Shown: piece by piece, positions 30,052 to 36,027 of the stretch
Layout: every line of letters starts with the position of its first letter
Numbering within the stretch: position 1 is the first letter of the stretch
Position numbers and translations under genes: made by a program
The notes under the pieces: generated by a model
The model's input: only the letters and a program-made list of their open reading frames with translations
What the model was told of the DNA's origin: nothing
Databases searched by the model: none
Source of the DNA: Cohnella zeiphila
GTDB lineage: Bacteria; Bacillota; Bacilli; Paenibacillales; Paenibacillaceae
Direction: 5' to 3'
DNA: 38,236 nucleotides
Assembly (NCBI RefSeq): GCF_014212055.1
Contig: NZ_JACJVO010000059.1
Coordinates: 1-38,236, forward strand

Positions 30052-30882
30052 ATGCAGTTTACGAAAATGCACGGACTCGGCAACGATTTTATCGTCGTCT
30101 ACGGAGAGAAGGAGCTCCCGGCCGACGCGGGAGAACGGGCCCAGCGGCTCTGCAACCGGTTTTTCGGCATCGGGGCGGACGGCCTCGTGTTTATTCTTCC
30201 GTCTGAAAAGGCGGATTTTAAGATGCGCATCATCAATTCGGACGGCTCCGAGGCGGAGCAATGCGGCAACGCGATCCGCTGCGTGGCCAAGTACGTCTAC
30301 GATAACGGGCTGGCGGACCGGACGGAGCTGACGATCGAGACGCTTGGCGCCGGCGTGCAGCCGCTGCAGCTCGCCGTGGAGGACGGCAAGGTCCGCCAGG
30401 TGCGGGTGGATATGGGCGCGCCGATTCTGAACGGGCTCGACGTGCCGACGACGATCGACGCGAACCCGGTCGTCGGCCATCAGGTGGAGATCGACGGCAG
30501 GGAATTCGCGTTCACGGCCGTGTCGATGGGCAACCCCCATGCGGTCATCTACGTCGACGACGCCGTTCATTTCGATCTGGCGAAGTGGGGGCCGAAGCTG
30601 GAGACGCATCCGCTGTTCCCGCGCAAGATCAACGTCGAGTTCGCCAAGGTCAATTCCCGCGGCCAGGTCGACATGCGGGTATGGGAGCGGGGCGCCGGCC
30701 CGACGCTCGCATGCGGCACGGGCGCATGCGCGACGCTCGTCTCGTCGGTGCTGAACGGCTTGACCGACCGGCAGGCGACGATCTCGCTGGCGGGCGGAGA
30801 CCTGTTCATCGAATGGAGCGAGGAAGACAACCGCGTCTATATGACAGGCCCGGCCGAAATCGTGTTTACGGGCGAAGCCTGA
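30052..30882 (+). CDS. dapF: Diaminopimelate epimerase
   Basis: A 276-aa DapF, the PLP-independent enzyme that converts LL- to meso-diaminopimelate for lysine and peptidoglycan synthesis in the cytoplasm. It has the two pseudo-symmetric halves, each with one catalytic Cys: Cys71 in SEAEQCGNAIRC and Cys221 in LACGTGACA. MHGLGNDF (6-13) and the SMGNPHAV and PLFPRKINVEF blocks are also characteristic. ATG 30052 is preferred with GGAGGGG 6 bases upstream; the open frame from 30007 adds 15 unconserved residues. It is divergent from the Tat-exported oxidoreductase operon, sharing a 190-bp intergenic region, and is followed by a terminator. No lysine riboswitch was recognised upstream. Confidence 0.96.
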   Translation: MQFTKMHGLGNDFIVVYGEKELPADAGERAQRLCNRFFGIGADGLVFILPSEKADFKMRIINSDGSEAEQCGNAIRCVAKYVYDNGLADRTELTIETLGAGVQPLQLAVEDGKVRQVRVDMGAPILNGLDVPTTIDANPVVGHQVEIDGREFAFTAVSMGNPHAVIYVDDAVHFDLAKWGPKLETHPLFPRKINVEFAKVNSRGQVDMRVWERGAGPTLACGTGACATLVSSVLNGLTDRQATISLAGGDLFIEWSEEDNRVYMTGPAEIVFTGEA

Positions 30883-30928
30883 TCCGGACGGGAGCGGCCC
30901 CGGCCGGCCCGCCCCCCATCCTGCAAAG

Positions 30929-30950
30929 CCCGGCTCCGGCCGGGTCTTTT
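30929..30950 (+). terminator. Rho-independent terminator after dapF
   Basis: CCCGGC and GCCGGG pair around TCCG, extended by flanking AAG/TCTT bases, followed by TCTTTT. Short stem, but well placed 47 bp after the stop. Confidence 0.65.
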
Positions 30951-31001
30951 GCCGTTTTCTCTCGCGGCTGGAAAACTAGCGAAATTTGCCCGCCGTCCCC
31001 C

Positions 31002-31030
31002 TTGTCCGGCCTATCATTTTCAAGTAAAAT
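31002..31030 (+). promoter_or_regulatory. Candidate promoter of remA-gmk-rpoZ
   Basis: TTGTCC (31002-31007) and TAAAAT (31025-31030) with a 17-bp spacer. Start of transcription would be near 31037. Confidence 0.6.
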
Positions 31031-31036
31031 GAATCA

Positions 31037-31198
31037 ATATGGCCTGCGGATCGGATTCAAGCCGAGAGTGCGTGGAGCCGATTGTTCTACCTGTATCCAA
31101 TGTCCCGCAGTATGCGGGGGGCCGCTTTCGGTAACAATGGAAGCGTAGTAGGGTTGCCCCGGGGCTGCTTGCGAGGAATGACCGGAGGGAAGAGTTGC
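31037..31198 (+). other. Long untranslated leader of remA
   Basis: About 160 bases separate the predicted transcription start from the remA ATG. The leader contains CCCGCA/TGCGGG (tight hairpin near 31112) and other GC-rich stretches; no known riboswitch class was recognised. In Bacillus yloC occupies this place. A 39-codon frame (31029-31148) with CSTCIQCPAVC would begin upstream of the predicted start and has no ribosome site. Confidence 0.4.
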
Positions 31199-31459
31199 AT
31201 GGCGATTAAACTGATCAACATCGGTTTTGGCAACATCGTTTCGGCGAATCGCATTATTTCCATTGTAAGTCCGGAATCGGCGCCGATTAAGAGAATCATT
31301 CAGGAAGCGCGCGACCGGCATATGCTGATCGATGCTACCTACGGCCGCCGCACGCGCGCGGTCATCATTACCGACAGCGATCACGTGATTTTGTCGGCTG
31401 TCCAGCCGGAGACGGTCGCCCATCGTTTGTCCACCAAGGACGACGAACATGACGAATGA
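31199..31459 (+). CDS. remA: RemA family regulator (YlzA, DUF370)
   Basis: An 86-aa protein nearly collinear with Bacillus RemA: KLINIGFGNIVSANRIISIVSPESAPIKRIIQEAR (read in segments) and LIDATYGRRTRAVIITDSDHVILSAVQPETV. RemA forms ring-shaped oligomers that bind DNA and activates biofilm-matrix and osmoprotection genes in B. subtilis; that regulon is family knowledge. The basic YGRRTR loop carries the DNA-contacting arginines. ATG 31199 has GGAGGGA 9 bases upstream. It is first in the conserved remA-gmk-rpoZ order, and its end overlaps a possible earlier start of gmk at 31449. Confidence 0.95.
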   Translation: MAIKLINIGFGNIVSANRIISIVSPESAPIKRIIQEARDRHMLIDATYGRRTRAVIITDSDHVILSAVQPETVAHRLSTKDDEHDE

Positions 31460-31472
31460 ATTGGGGACATTG

Positions 31473-32108
31473 ATGAACAAAGGATTATTGATCGTGCTGT
31501 CCGGCCCTTCCGGCGTCGGCAAGGGAACCGTCTGCGCCGCGCTGCGCCGGCGGACGACCGACTTGATCTATTCCGTGTCGGCGACGACGCGGGCTCCGAG
31601 AGCCGGGGAGCAGGAAGGCGTGAACTATTTTTTTAAGTCGCGGGAGCAGTTCCAGGACATGATTGCCCGCGACGCGCTGCTGGAGTATGCCGAGTATGTC
31701 GGGAACTACTACGGCACGCCGCGGGAATTCGTCGAGAAGACGCTGGCCGAAGGCAAGGACGTCATTCTCGAGATCGAGGTGCAGGGCGCGCTTAAGGTGA
31801 AGGAGAAGTTCCCCGAAGGCGTCTTTATTTTCCTGCTGCCTCCTTCCATGGCCGAACTCAAGCAGCGCATCGTCGGACGCGGGACGGAATCGCAGGACAA
31901 GATCGATCGCCGCCTGTCCGTCGCGGTCGACGAGATGAACCTGCTCAGCAAGTACGATTACGCCGTCGTCAACGACGAGATCGACCGCGCCTGCGACCGC
32001 ATTCTGGCGATCATCACGGCGGAGCATTGCAAGAAGGAGAGATTTCTCCACGAGCTGCTGGGCGAGCTGAAGAGCTTGACGACAGCCCAAAACGGAGCGG
32101 AGAGGTGA
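31473..32108 (+). CDS. gmk: Guanylate kinase
   Basis: A 211-aa guanylate kinase, phosphorylating GMP to GDP with ATP in purine nucleotide synthesis. P-loop GPSGVGKGT (11-19), the GMP-binding SVSATTRAPRAGEQEGVNYFF region, EYAEYVGNYYGTP and the LEIEVQGA strand are all present. ATG 31473 (MNKGLLIVLSGPSG) matches the usual start of Gmk and has GGGGA 6 bases upstream. An in-frame ATG at 31449 would add eight residues and overlap remA by 11 bases, with AAGGA before it, so either start is possible. rpoZ follows after 4 bp. Cytoplasmic and presumably essential. Confidence 0.96.
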   Translation: MNKGLLIVLSGPSGVGKGTVCAALRRRTTDLIYSVSATTRAPRAGEQEGVNYFFKSREQFQDMIARDALLEYAEYVGNYYGTPREFVEKTLAEGKDVILEIEVQGALKVKEKFPEGVFIFLLPPSMAELKQRIVGRGTESQDKIDRRLSVAVDEMNLLSKYDYAVVNDEIDRACDRILAIITAEHCKKERFLHELLGELKSLTTAQNGAER

Positions 32109-32112
32109 TACG

Positions 32113-32316
32113 ATGCTGTACCCATCAATAGACGAACTTGTTCGGAAGGTCGACAGCAAATACACGCTGGTCGTCGCGGCGTCCAAGCGGGCGAGAGGCC
32201 TCCGGGACGGCAAGCCGTCGCAGCTGCCGAGCCCGAAGTCGCACAAGGTCGTCGGCGTCGCGCTGGAAGAGATCTACAAGGACCTTGTCAGCGTCGAGAC
32301 GTTGACCCAGGACTGA
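32113..32316 (+). CDS. rpoZ: RNA polymerase omega subunit
   Basis: A 67-aa omega subunit, which wraps the C-terminal tail of beta-prime and assists RNA polymerase assembly. The pattern YPSIDELVRKVDSKYTLVVAASKRARGL is the RPB6/omega signature, followed by SHKVVGVALEEIYKDLV. ATG 32113 has GAGAGGTGA 5 bases upstream and sits 4 bp after gmk, so the three genes remA-gmk-rpoZ form one operon ended by the terminator at 32341. In Bacillus coaBC follows directly; here two unrelated genes intervene. Confidence 0.95.
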   Translation: MLYPSIDELVRKVDSKYTLVVAASKRARGLRDGKPSQLPSPKSHKVVGVALEEIYKDLVSVETLTQD

Positions 32317-32340
32317 ATCCTGTACTATCGGAAGACCGAA

Positions 32341-32373
32341 AAAAAAGCTGCTCTCTCGAGCGGCTTTTTTTTT
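32341..32373. terminator. Bidirectional terminator between rpoZ and the HTH regulator
   Basis: AAAAAAGCTGCTC and GAGCGGCTTTTTT pair over 13 bp (one T-G) around TCTC, with T runs readable on both strands, serving the convergent genes. Confidence 0.9.
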
Positions 32374-32423
32374 CATTGTTTTAGGAAAATACGCGAATAA
32401 ATTTCTTGTAGATTACAGGGGGC

Positions 32424-32543
32424 TCCCCCAAAAGGAATCGGAATTAACTTCAGAGCATCCCTTCACTTTTGGGGGATTCTTATCGGGGACTCCCCCAAAA
32501 GGAATCGGAATTAACTTCAGAGCATCCCTTCACTTTTGGGGGA
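32424..32543. repeat. Two identical 53-bp palindromic elements in tandem
   Basis: The 53-bp element at 32424-32476 recurs without a mismatch at 32491-32543, a 67-bp period with a 14-bp spacer. Each copy is bounded by an 11-bp perfect inverted repeat, TCCCCCAAAAG and CTTTTGGGGGA, around a 31-base non-palindromic centre containing GGAATCGGAATTAACTTC. A GGGG run precedes each copy. There is no reading frame and no T run, so this looks like a repetitive extragenic palindrome or very small MITE rather than a terminator. Confidence 0.9.
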
Positions 32544-32558
32544 TTTGTTCTGAACAAA

Positions 32559-33407
32559 TCAGCTTTCGGATAGCGGATCGCGCAACAACTGCCGCATGCG
32601 TTCCTCGGTTTCGGTCTGTTCGACCGGCGTATAGACCGTCATGCCGCATTCCTGATTTTCGGAAATGGCGAATGTATGGTGAGCGAATGTCAACAATCCG
32701 ACTTTGGGATGAAGGAGCAGTTTTCGGCCTTCCGTTTCTCCGGATACTTCGTGCTTTTCCCACCGGTCTTTGAACTCGCTGCTGGCATCGCAAAGTTGAC
32801 TGACGAATTGGGGATACCACGGATCGTTCATATAGAGGGCATAGCGGCTTCTGAACTGAGCCAACAGCATGGAGGCAACGTCTTCCCAGTTCACAATTCC
32901 GCTTCTCATGTCCGGCTGCATGAAAATGCGCCAAAGGATATGTCTTTCCGGCTCCTCCGCCCGGCTAAAATCCCCGAATATGGCGGCAGCCGCTTGATTC
33001 CATGCCATCACGTTCCATCGCCGATCGGTGACATAGGCAGGGTAAGTCCCCATTCGATCGAGAATCTGTTGAAGCGCCGGGGTTACTTCGAACTCGGTAC
33101 GGGCTCTATTCGCAGCCGCGTATGGATTGGCGAGTCTGCGCAAATGGATATTCTCGTCTTCGTTCAGCTTGAAGGTGCGCGCCAAACTGTCCAAAATTTG
33201 CTCGGAAACCCGAATGTCCCGGCCCTGTTCCAACGCGGTGTACCAAGGCAAAGAGATCCCGGACAGGCTGGCCACTTCTTCCCGCCGAAGACCGGGCGTG
33301 CGGCGCCGAGCCGTTTCCGCCTGCAATCCCGCGTCTTTCGGAGAGAGGCGCAAACGGCGCGTTTTGAGAAAGTCGGAAAGTTCTTTGCGCCGCCGTTCGT
33401 CATCCAA
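32559..33407 (-). CDS. XRE-type regulator with MmyB-like ligand domain
   Basis: A 282-aa regulator. An N-terminal Cro/C1-type helix-turn-helix (about 8-85) reads FLKTRRLRLSPKDAGL, then TPGLRREEVASLSGISLPWYTALEQGR, the standard actinobacterial/Firmicute MmyB-type signature. The C-terminal part (about 105-275), with YVTDRRWNVMAWNQAAAAIFGDF and GRKLLLHPKVGLLTFAHHTFA, is the MmyB-like ligand-binding domain, PAS-like and thought to sense fatty or small hydrophobic molecules. The start is TTG 33407 (GAGG just upstream); an ATG at 33403 is out of frame. It is divergent from the SDR gene, a frequent regulator-target arrangement for this family. Its base composition looks less GC-rich than that of neighbouring housekeeping genes. 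Confidence 0.88.
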   Translation of the reverse strand: MDDERRRKELSDFLKTRRLRLSPKDAGLQAETARRRTPGLRREEVASLSGISLPWYTALEQGRDIRVSEQILDSLARTFKLNEDENIHLRRLANPYAAANRARTEFEVTPALQQILDRMGTYPAYVTDRRWNVMAWNQAAAAIFGDFSRAEEPERHILWRIFMQPDMRSGIVNWEDVASMLLAQFRSRYALYMNDPWYPQFVSQLCDASSEFKDRWEKHEVSGETEGRKLLLHPKVGLLTFAHHTFAISENQECGMTVYTPVEQTETEERMRQLLRDPLSES

Positions 33408-33511
33408 TATCCTCAGCCTCCGTTCCTGATACCCGCAATACTAGTTTTCGCAAGACTACCGCTCGCCATGCTCCTATAAATGCCAAGCTGTTTGCCGTAA
33501 ATAAATCTCAT

Positions 33512-33517
33512 TATAAT
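33512..33517 (+). promoter_or_regulatory. -10 box of the SDR gene
   Basis: TATAAT, perfect consensus, in the divergent 187-bp region. Possible -35 elements (TGTTTG at 33489-33494) are weak, which would suit activator- or repressor-controlled expression. Confidence 0.5.
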
Positions 33518-33594
33518 GATCGTGTGCTCGGAAGCACAAGCCGAAACCGGGGACAAAAAAGCAGCATGAACTCAAGGAGCAGGAGGTATGAAAG

Positions 33595-34314
33595 ATGTCA
33601 TTGCTCAATCATCGCGCCGTCATCGTAGGCGGCACTTCGGGAATCGGCCTGGCGGTCGCGAAGTCCTTCCTCGACCTGGGAGCTCGGGTCATCGTCGCCA
33701 GCCGGTCGCAAGACAAAGTGGACGCGGCAATAATGGAACTCGGTCAGGAAGCGCAAGGACACGCGCTGGATTTCCGGGATGAAGCCGGGACGAAGCGATT
33801 GTTCGAGAACGTCGGACCCTTCGATCACCTCGTCGTTACGGCCGCCGGAGATTCGGCCATGGCGCCCTTCGAGGCTCTGTCCGCCGATGAGGCGAGAGCG
33901 ACGTTCGACAGCAAGTTCTGGGGACAATATTTGACGGTGAAAGCCGCGCTGCCTTTTATCCGGAAGTCCGGTTCCATTACCTTGACCTCCGGTGCGTTCA
34001 ATCTGCGCCCGGCGCCGGGCTCTTCGACGATGTCCGCGATCAATTCGGCTGTCGATGGGCTTGTTCGCGGCCTGGCGGTCGATTTGGCGCCGATTCGCGT
34101 CAACGCGGTGTCGCCGGGGGTGGTAGACACTCCCTTTTTCGGCGGGATGGATGCGGCCAGCCGCGAAGCGATGTTCCAAGCGATTGCGCAGACCCTTTTG
34201 CTGAAGCGCATTGCCAAACCTGAAGAGCTTGCCGAGGCATACGCGTACTTGGCGAAAAATTCGAATACGACCGGTACCGTCCTTCAAGTCGAAGGCGGCG
34301 CGTTACTGTCGTAA
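33595..34314 (+). CDS. Atypical short-chain dehydrogenase/reductase
   Basis: A 239-aa SDR with a Rossmann fold: the nucleotide loop GGTSGIG (12-18), Asp59 in ALDF, the AAG-like TAAGD (82-86), Ser132 in LTSGA, and PIRVNAVSPGVVDTPFF near 166-182. Length and order are standard for classical SDRs, but the catalytic YxxxK is replaced: in MSAINSAVDGL the Tyr position is Met146 and the Lys position is Asn150. Classical Tyr-Lys chemistry is therefore not possible; related divergent SDRs exist and may use other residues or be binding proteins. AGGAGG lies 8 bases before ATG 33595. It is divergent from the MmyB-like regulator, which likely controls it, and is followed by a strong terminator. Confidence 0.88.
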   Translation: MSLLNHRAVIVGGTSGIGLAVAKSFLDLGARVIVASRSQDKVDAAIMELGQEAQGHALDFRDEAGTKRLFENVGPFDHLVVTAAGDSAMAPFEALSADEARATFDSKFWGQYLTVKAALPFIRKSGSITLTSGAFNLRPAPGSSTMSAINSAVDGLVRGLAVDLAPIRVNAVSPGVVDTPFFGGMDAASREAMFQAIAQTLLLKRIAKPEELAEAYAYLAKNSNTTGTVLQVEGGALLS

Positions 34315-34338
34315 TCCTGCTCGTCGTTCGATCCCCAG

Positions 34339-34382
34339 AAATCGTCGTATCGGCCTGGGGCCGGTGCGGCGATTTGCATTTT
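34339..34382 (+). terminator. Terminator of the SDR gene
   Basis: AAATCGTCGTATCGGC and GCCGGTGCGGCGATTT form a 16-bp RNA stem with three G-U pairs around CTGGG, followed by GCATTTT; 24 bp after the stop. Confidence 0.8.
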
Positions 34383-34432
34383 CGACGGCCTGCTGGGATG
34401 GCTTTCAGGCGTTCGGGATTTTGCCCGCGATG

Positions 34433-34461
34433 TTTACGAGGCAATCATGTTTCACTATACT
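34433..34461 (+). promoter_or_regulatory. Candidate promoter of coaBC-priA
   Basis: TTTACG (34433-34438) and TATACT (34456-34461), 17-bp spacer, in an AT-rich stretch about 290 bp upstream of coaBC. Confidence 0.5.
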
Positions 34462-34532
34462 ATACGTATTGCGTTTCATAGTTTTCATTTTGGCATCTGA
34501 GGCTCCGTGTTCATAGTTCGGGAGTGAGGAAG

Positions 34533-34555
34533 ACAACCTGCGCGGTTGTTTTTTT
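34533..34555 (+). terminator. Attenuator-like hairpin in the coaBC leader
   Basis: ACAACC and GGTTGT form a 6-bp stem around TGCGC, followed by seven T. It lies about 65 bp after the predicted transcription start and 195 bp before coaBC, so it would stop leader transcripts. The rest of the 34315-34749 gap shows no gene: a 70-codon GTG frame at 34524 runs through the hairpin and has no ribosome site. Confidence 0.5.
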
Positions 34556-34749
34556 CAACGATACAGAATTTATCGGCTTCGCAGCACTCATTCCTGTAAC
34601 GTTTCCGATAAAACGAGTGCGCTTCGAACAAGGACGGCGCAGCCGTTTTACTTATCAGGGAGAGCAGGAGCTTGCGTGCGTGCGGATCCGGTCGGCGATG
34701 CGAACGAACGGGTCGAATCGTCGACGGTTTCTTTGAAGGGGGAAGAGGC

Positions 34750-36027
34750 ATGGACAAGACGCTGACGGGACGCACCATCGTCCTGGGCATTACGGGCGGC
34801 ATCGCCGCCTTTAAGGCGGCCGCCCTGTGCAGCAAGCTCGTCAAGCTGGGCGCCGAAGTGCGGGTGATCATGACCGAGGGGGCGACGAAGTTCATCGCGC
34901 CGCTGACGCTGCAGACGCTGTCGCGGCACCCGGTGGCGACGGACGTGTTCGACGAGCACGACGCTTCGCGCGTGCAGCACATCGATCTCGCCGACTCGGC
35001 GGACCTGGTCGTCGTCGCGCCGGCGACGGCGAATATCATCGCCAAGATGGCGCACGGATTGGCCGACGACATGCTGAGCACGACGCTGCTCGCGGCGACG
35101 GCGCCGGTGCTCGTCGCTCCGGCGATGAACGTCCACATGCTGCAGCATCCGGCGGTCGTGCACAATTTGAACGTGCTGGCTGCGCGAGGAGTACGTTTCG
35201 TCGAAGCCGGAACGGGGCAGCTTGCCTGCGGCTACGTGGGCAAGGGCCGGCTTGCGGAGCCGGACGAAATCGCGGGCGCCGTGGTCGAGCTGCTGCGCGG
35301 CGACCGTCCGATGGCGGGGCGCCGCGTGCTGGTGACGGCCGGAGGAACGGTGGAGCGGCTCGATCCGGTCCGCTATATTACGAACGACTCCTCCGGCAAA
35401 ATGGGCTTCGCGCTGGCGGAGACGGCCCGCGACTGGGGAGCGGACGTGACGCTCGTGTGCGCGCGGACGGACGGTCCGCCGCCGGCGGGCGTTCGCGTCG
35501 TGCGGGCGGAGTCGGCCGAGGAGATGCGGGACGCCGTCATGAGCCGGCTGCCCGAGCTGGACGCGGTCGTCAAAGCGGCGGCCGTCGCCGATTACCGGCC
35601 GGCCGTCCGGCATCCGAGCAAGATGAAGAAAGGGTCGGAGACGCTCACGCTCGAGCTGGTGAAGACGCCCGACATCCTGCAGCAGATCGGGGAATGGAAG
35701 CGAACGAGGGAGCCGGGCGGGAAAGCGCCGTTCGTCGTCGGTTTCGCAGCCGAGACGGACGACGTGGAGCGCCATGCGATGGAGAAGCTGGCCCGCAAAG
35801 GCTGCGACCTGATCGCCGCCAACGACGTGTCGGCCGAGGGAGCGGGCTTTGGCGCGGATACGAACATCGTGAACGTCTACGGCGCCGAAGGGCTTGTCGA
35901 AGCGATCCCGCAATCGGCGAAGCGGTCGGTGGCGGAGCGGCTCTGGCGGCTTGTCGCCTTGCGGGCCGGCTGGGACTGGACGGGTCCGGGGGCGAGCGCG
36001 GCGGCCGGCAAGGAGGCGCCCGAATGA
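34750..36027 (+). CDS. coaBC: Bifunctional phosphopantothenoylcysteine synthetase/decarboxylase
   Basis: A 425-aa fusion enzyme catalysing two steps of coenzyme A synthesis: CTP-dependent coupling of 4'-phosphopantothenate with cysteine (CoaB), then FMN-dependent decarboxylation (CoaC). The N-terminal CoaC half (about 1-180) shows GITGGIAAFKA, His77 in VQHIDLADSADL, APATANIIAKMAHGLADD, the substrate-clamp APAMN and Cys-containing GQLACGYVGKGRL. The CoaB half (about 190-405) shows VTAGGTVERLDPVRYITN, KAAAVADYRP, KMKKG, LVKTPDIL and VGFAAET. ATG 34750 follows AAGGGGG 8 bases upstream. The stop overlaps the priA start (ATGA), keeping the Bacillus coaBC-priA pairing. The C-terminal tail is Gly/Ala-rich. 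Confidence 0.96.
   Translation: MDKTLTGRTIVLGITGGIAAFKAAALCSKLVKLGAEVRVIMTEGATKFIAPLTLQTLSRHPVATDVFDEHDASRVQHIDLADSADLVVVAPATANIIAKMAHGLADDMLSTTLLAATAPVLVAPAMNVHMLQHPAVVHNLNVLAARGVRFVEAGTGQLACGYVGKGRLAEPDEIAGAVVELLRGDRPMAGRRVLVTAGGTVERLDPVRYITNDSSGKMGFALAETARDWGADVTLVCARTDGPPPAGVRVVRAESAEEMRDAVMSRLPELDAVVKAAAVADYRPAVRHPSKMKKGSETLTLELVKTPDILQQIGEWKRTREPGGKAPFVVGFAAETDDVERHAMEKLARKGCDLIAANDVSAEGAGFGADTNIVNVYGAEGLVEAIPQSAKRSVAERLWRLVALRAGWDWTGPGASAAAGKEAPE

Noticed and set aside
31029..31148. 39-codon frame with CSTCIQCPAVC upstream of remA
   Set aside because: No ribosome site, and its ATG overlaps the predicted -10 box; kept only as a note under the leader.
32424..32543. Terminator of the HTH gene or rpoZ
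   Set aside because: The stems are not followed by T runs on either strand and the loops are long; a clear bidirectional terminator already exists at 32341-32373.
34524..34736. 70-codon GTG frame before coaBC
   Set aside because: No ribosome site, runs through a hairpin and T run, and shows no recognisable sequence.
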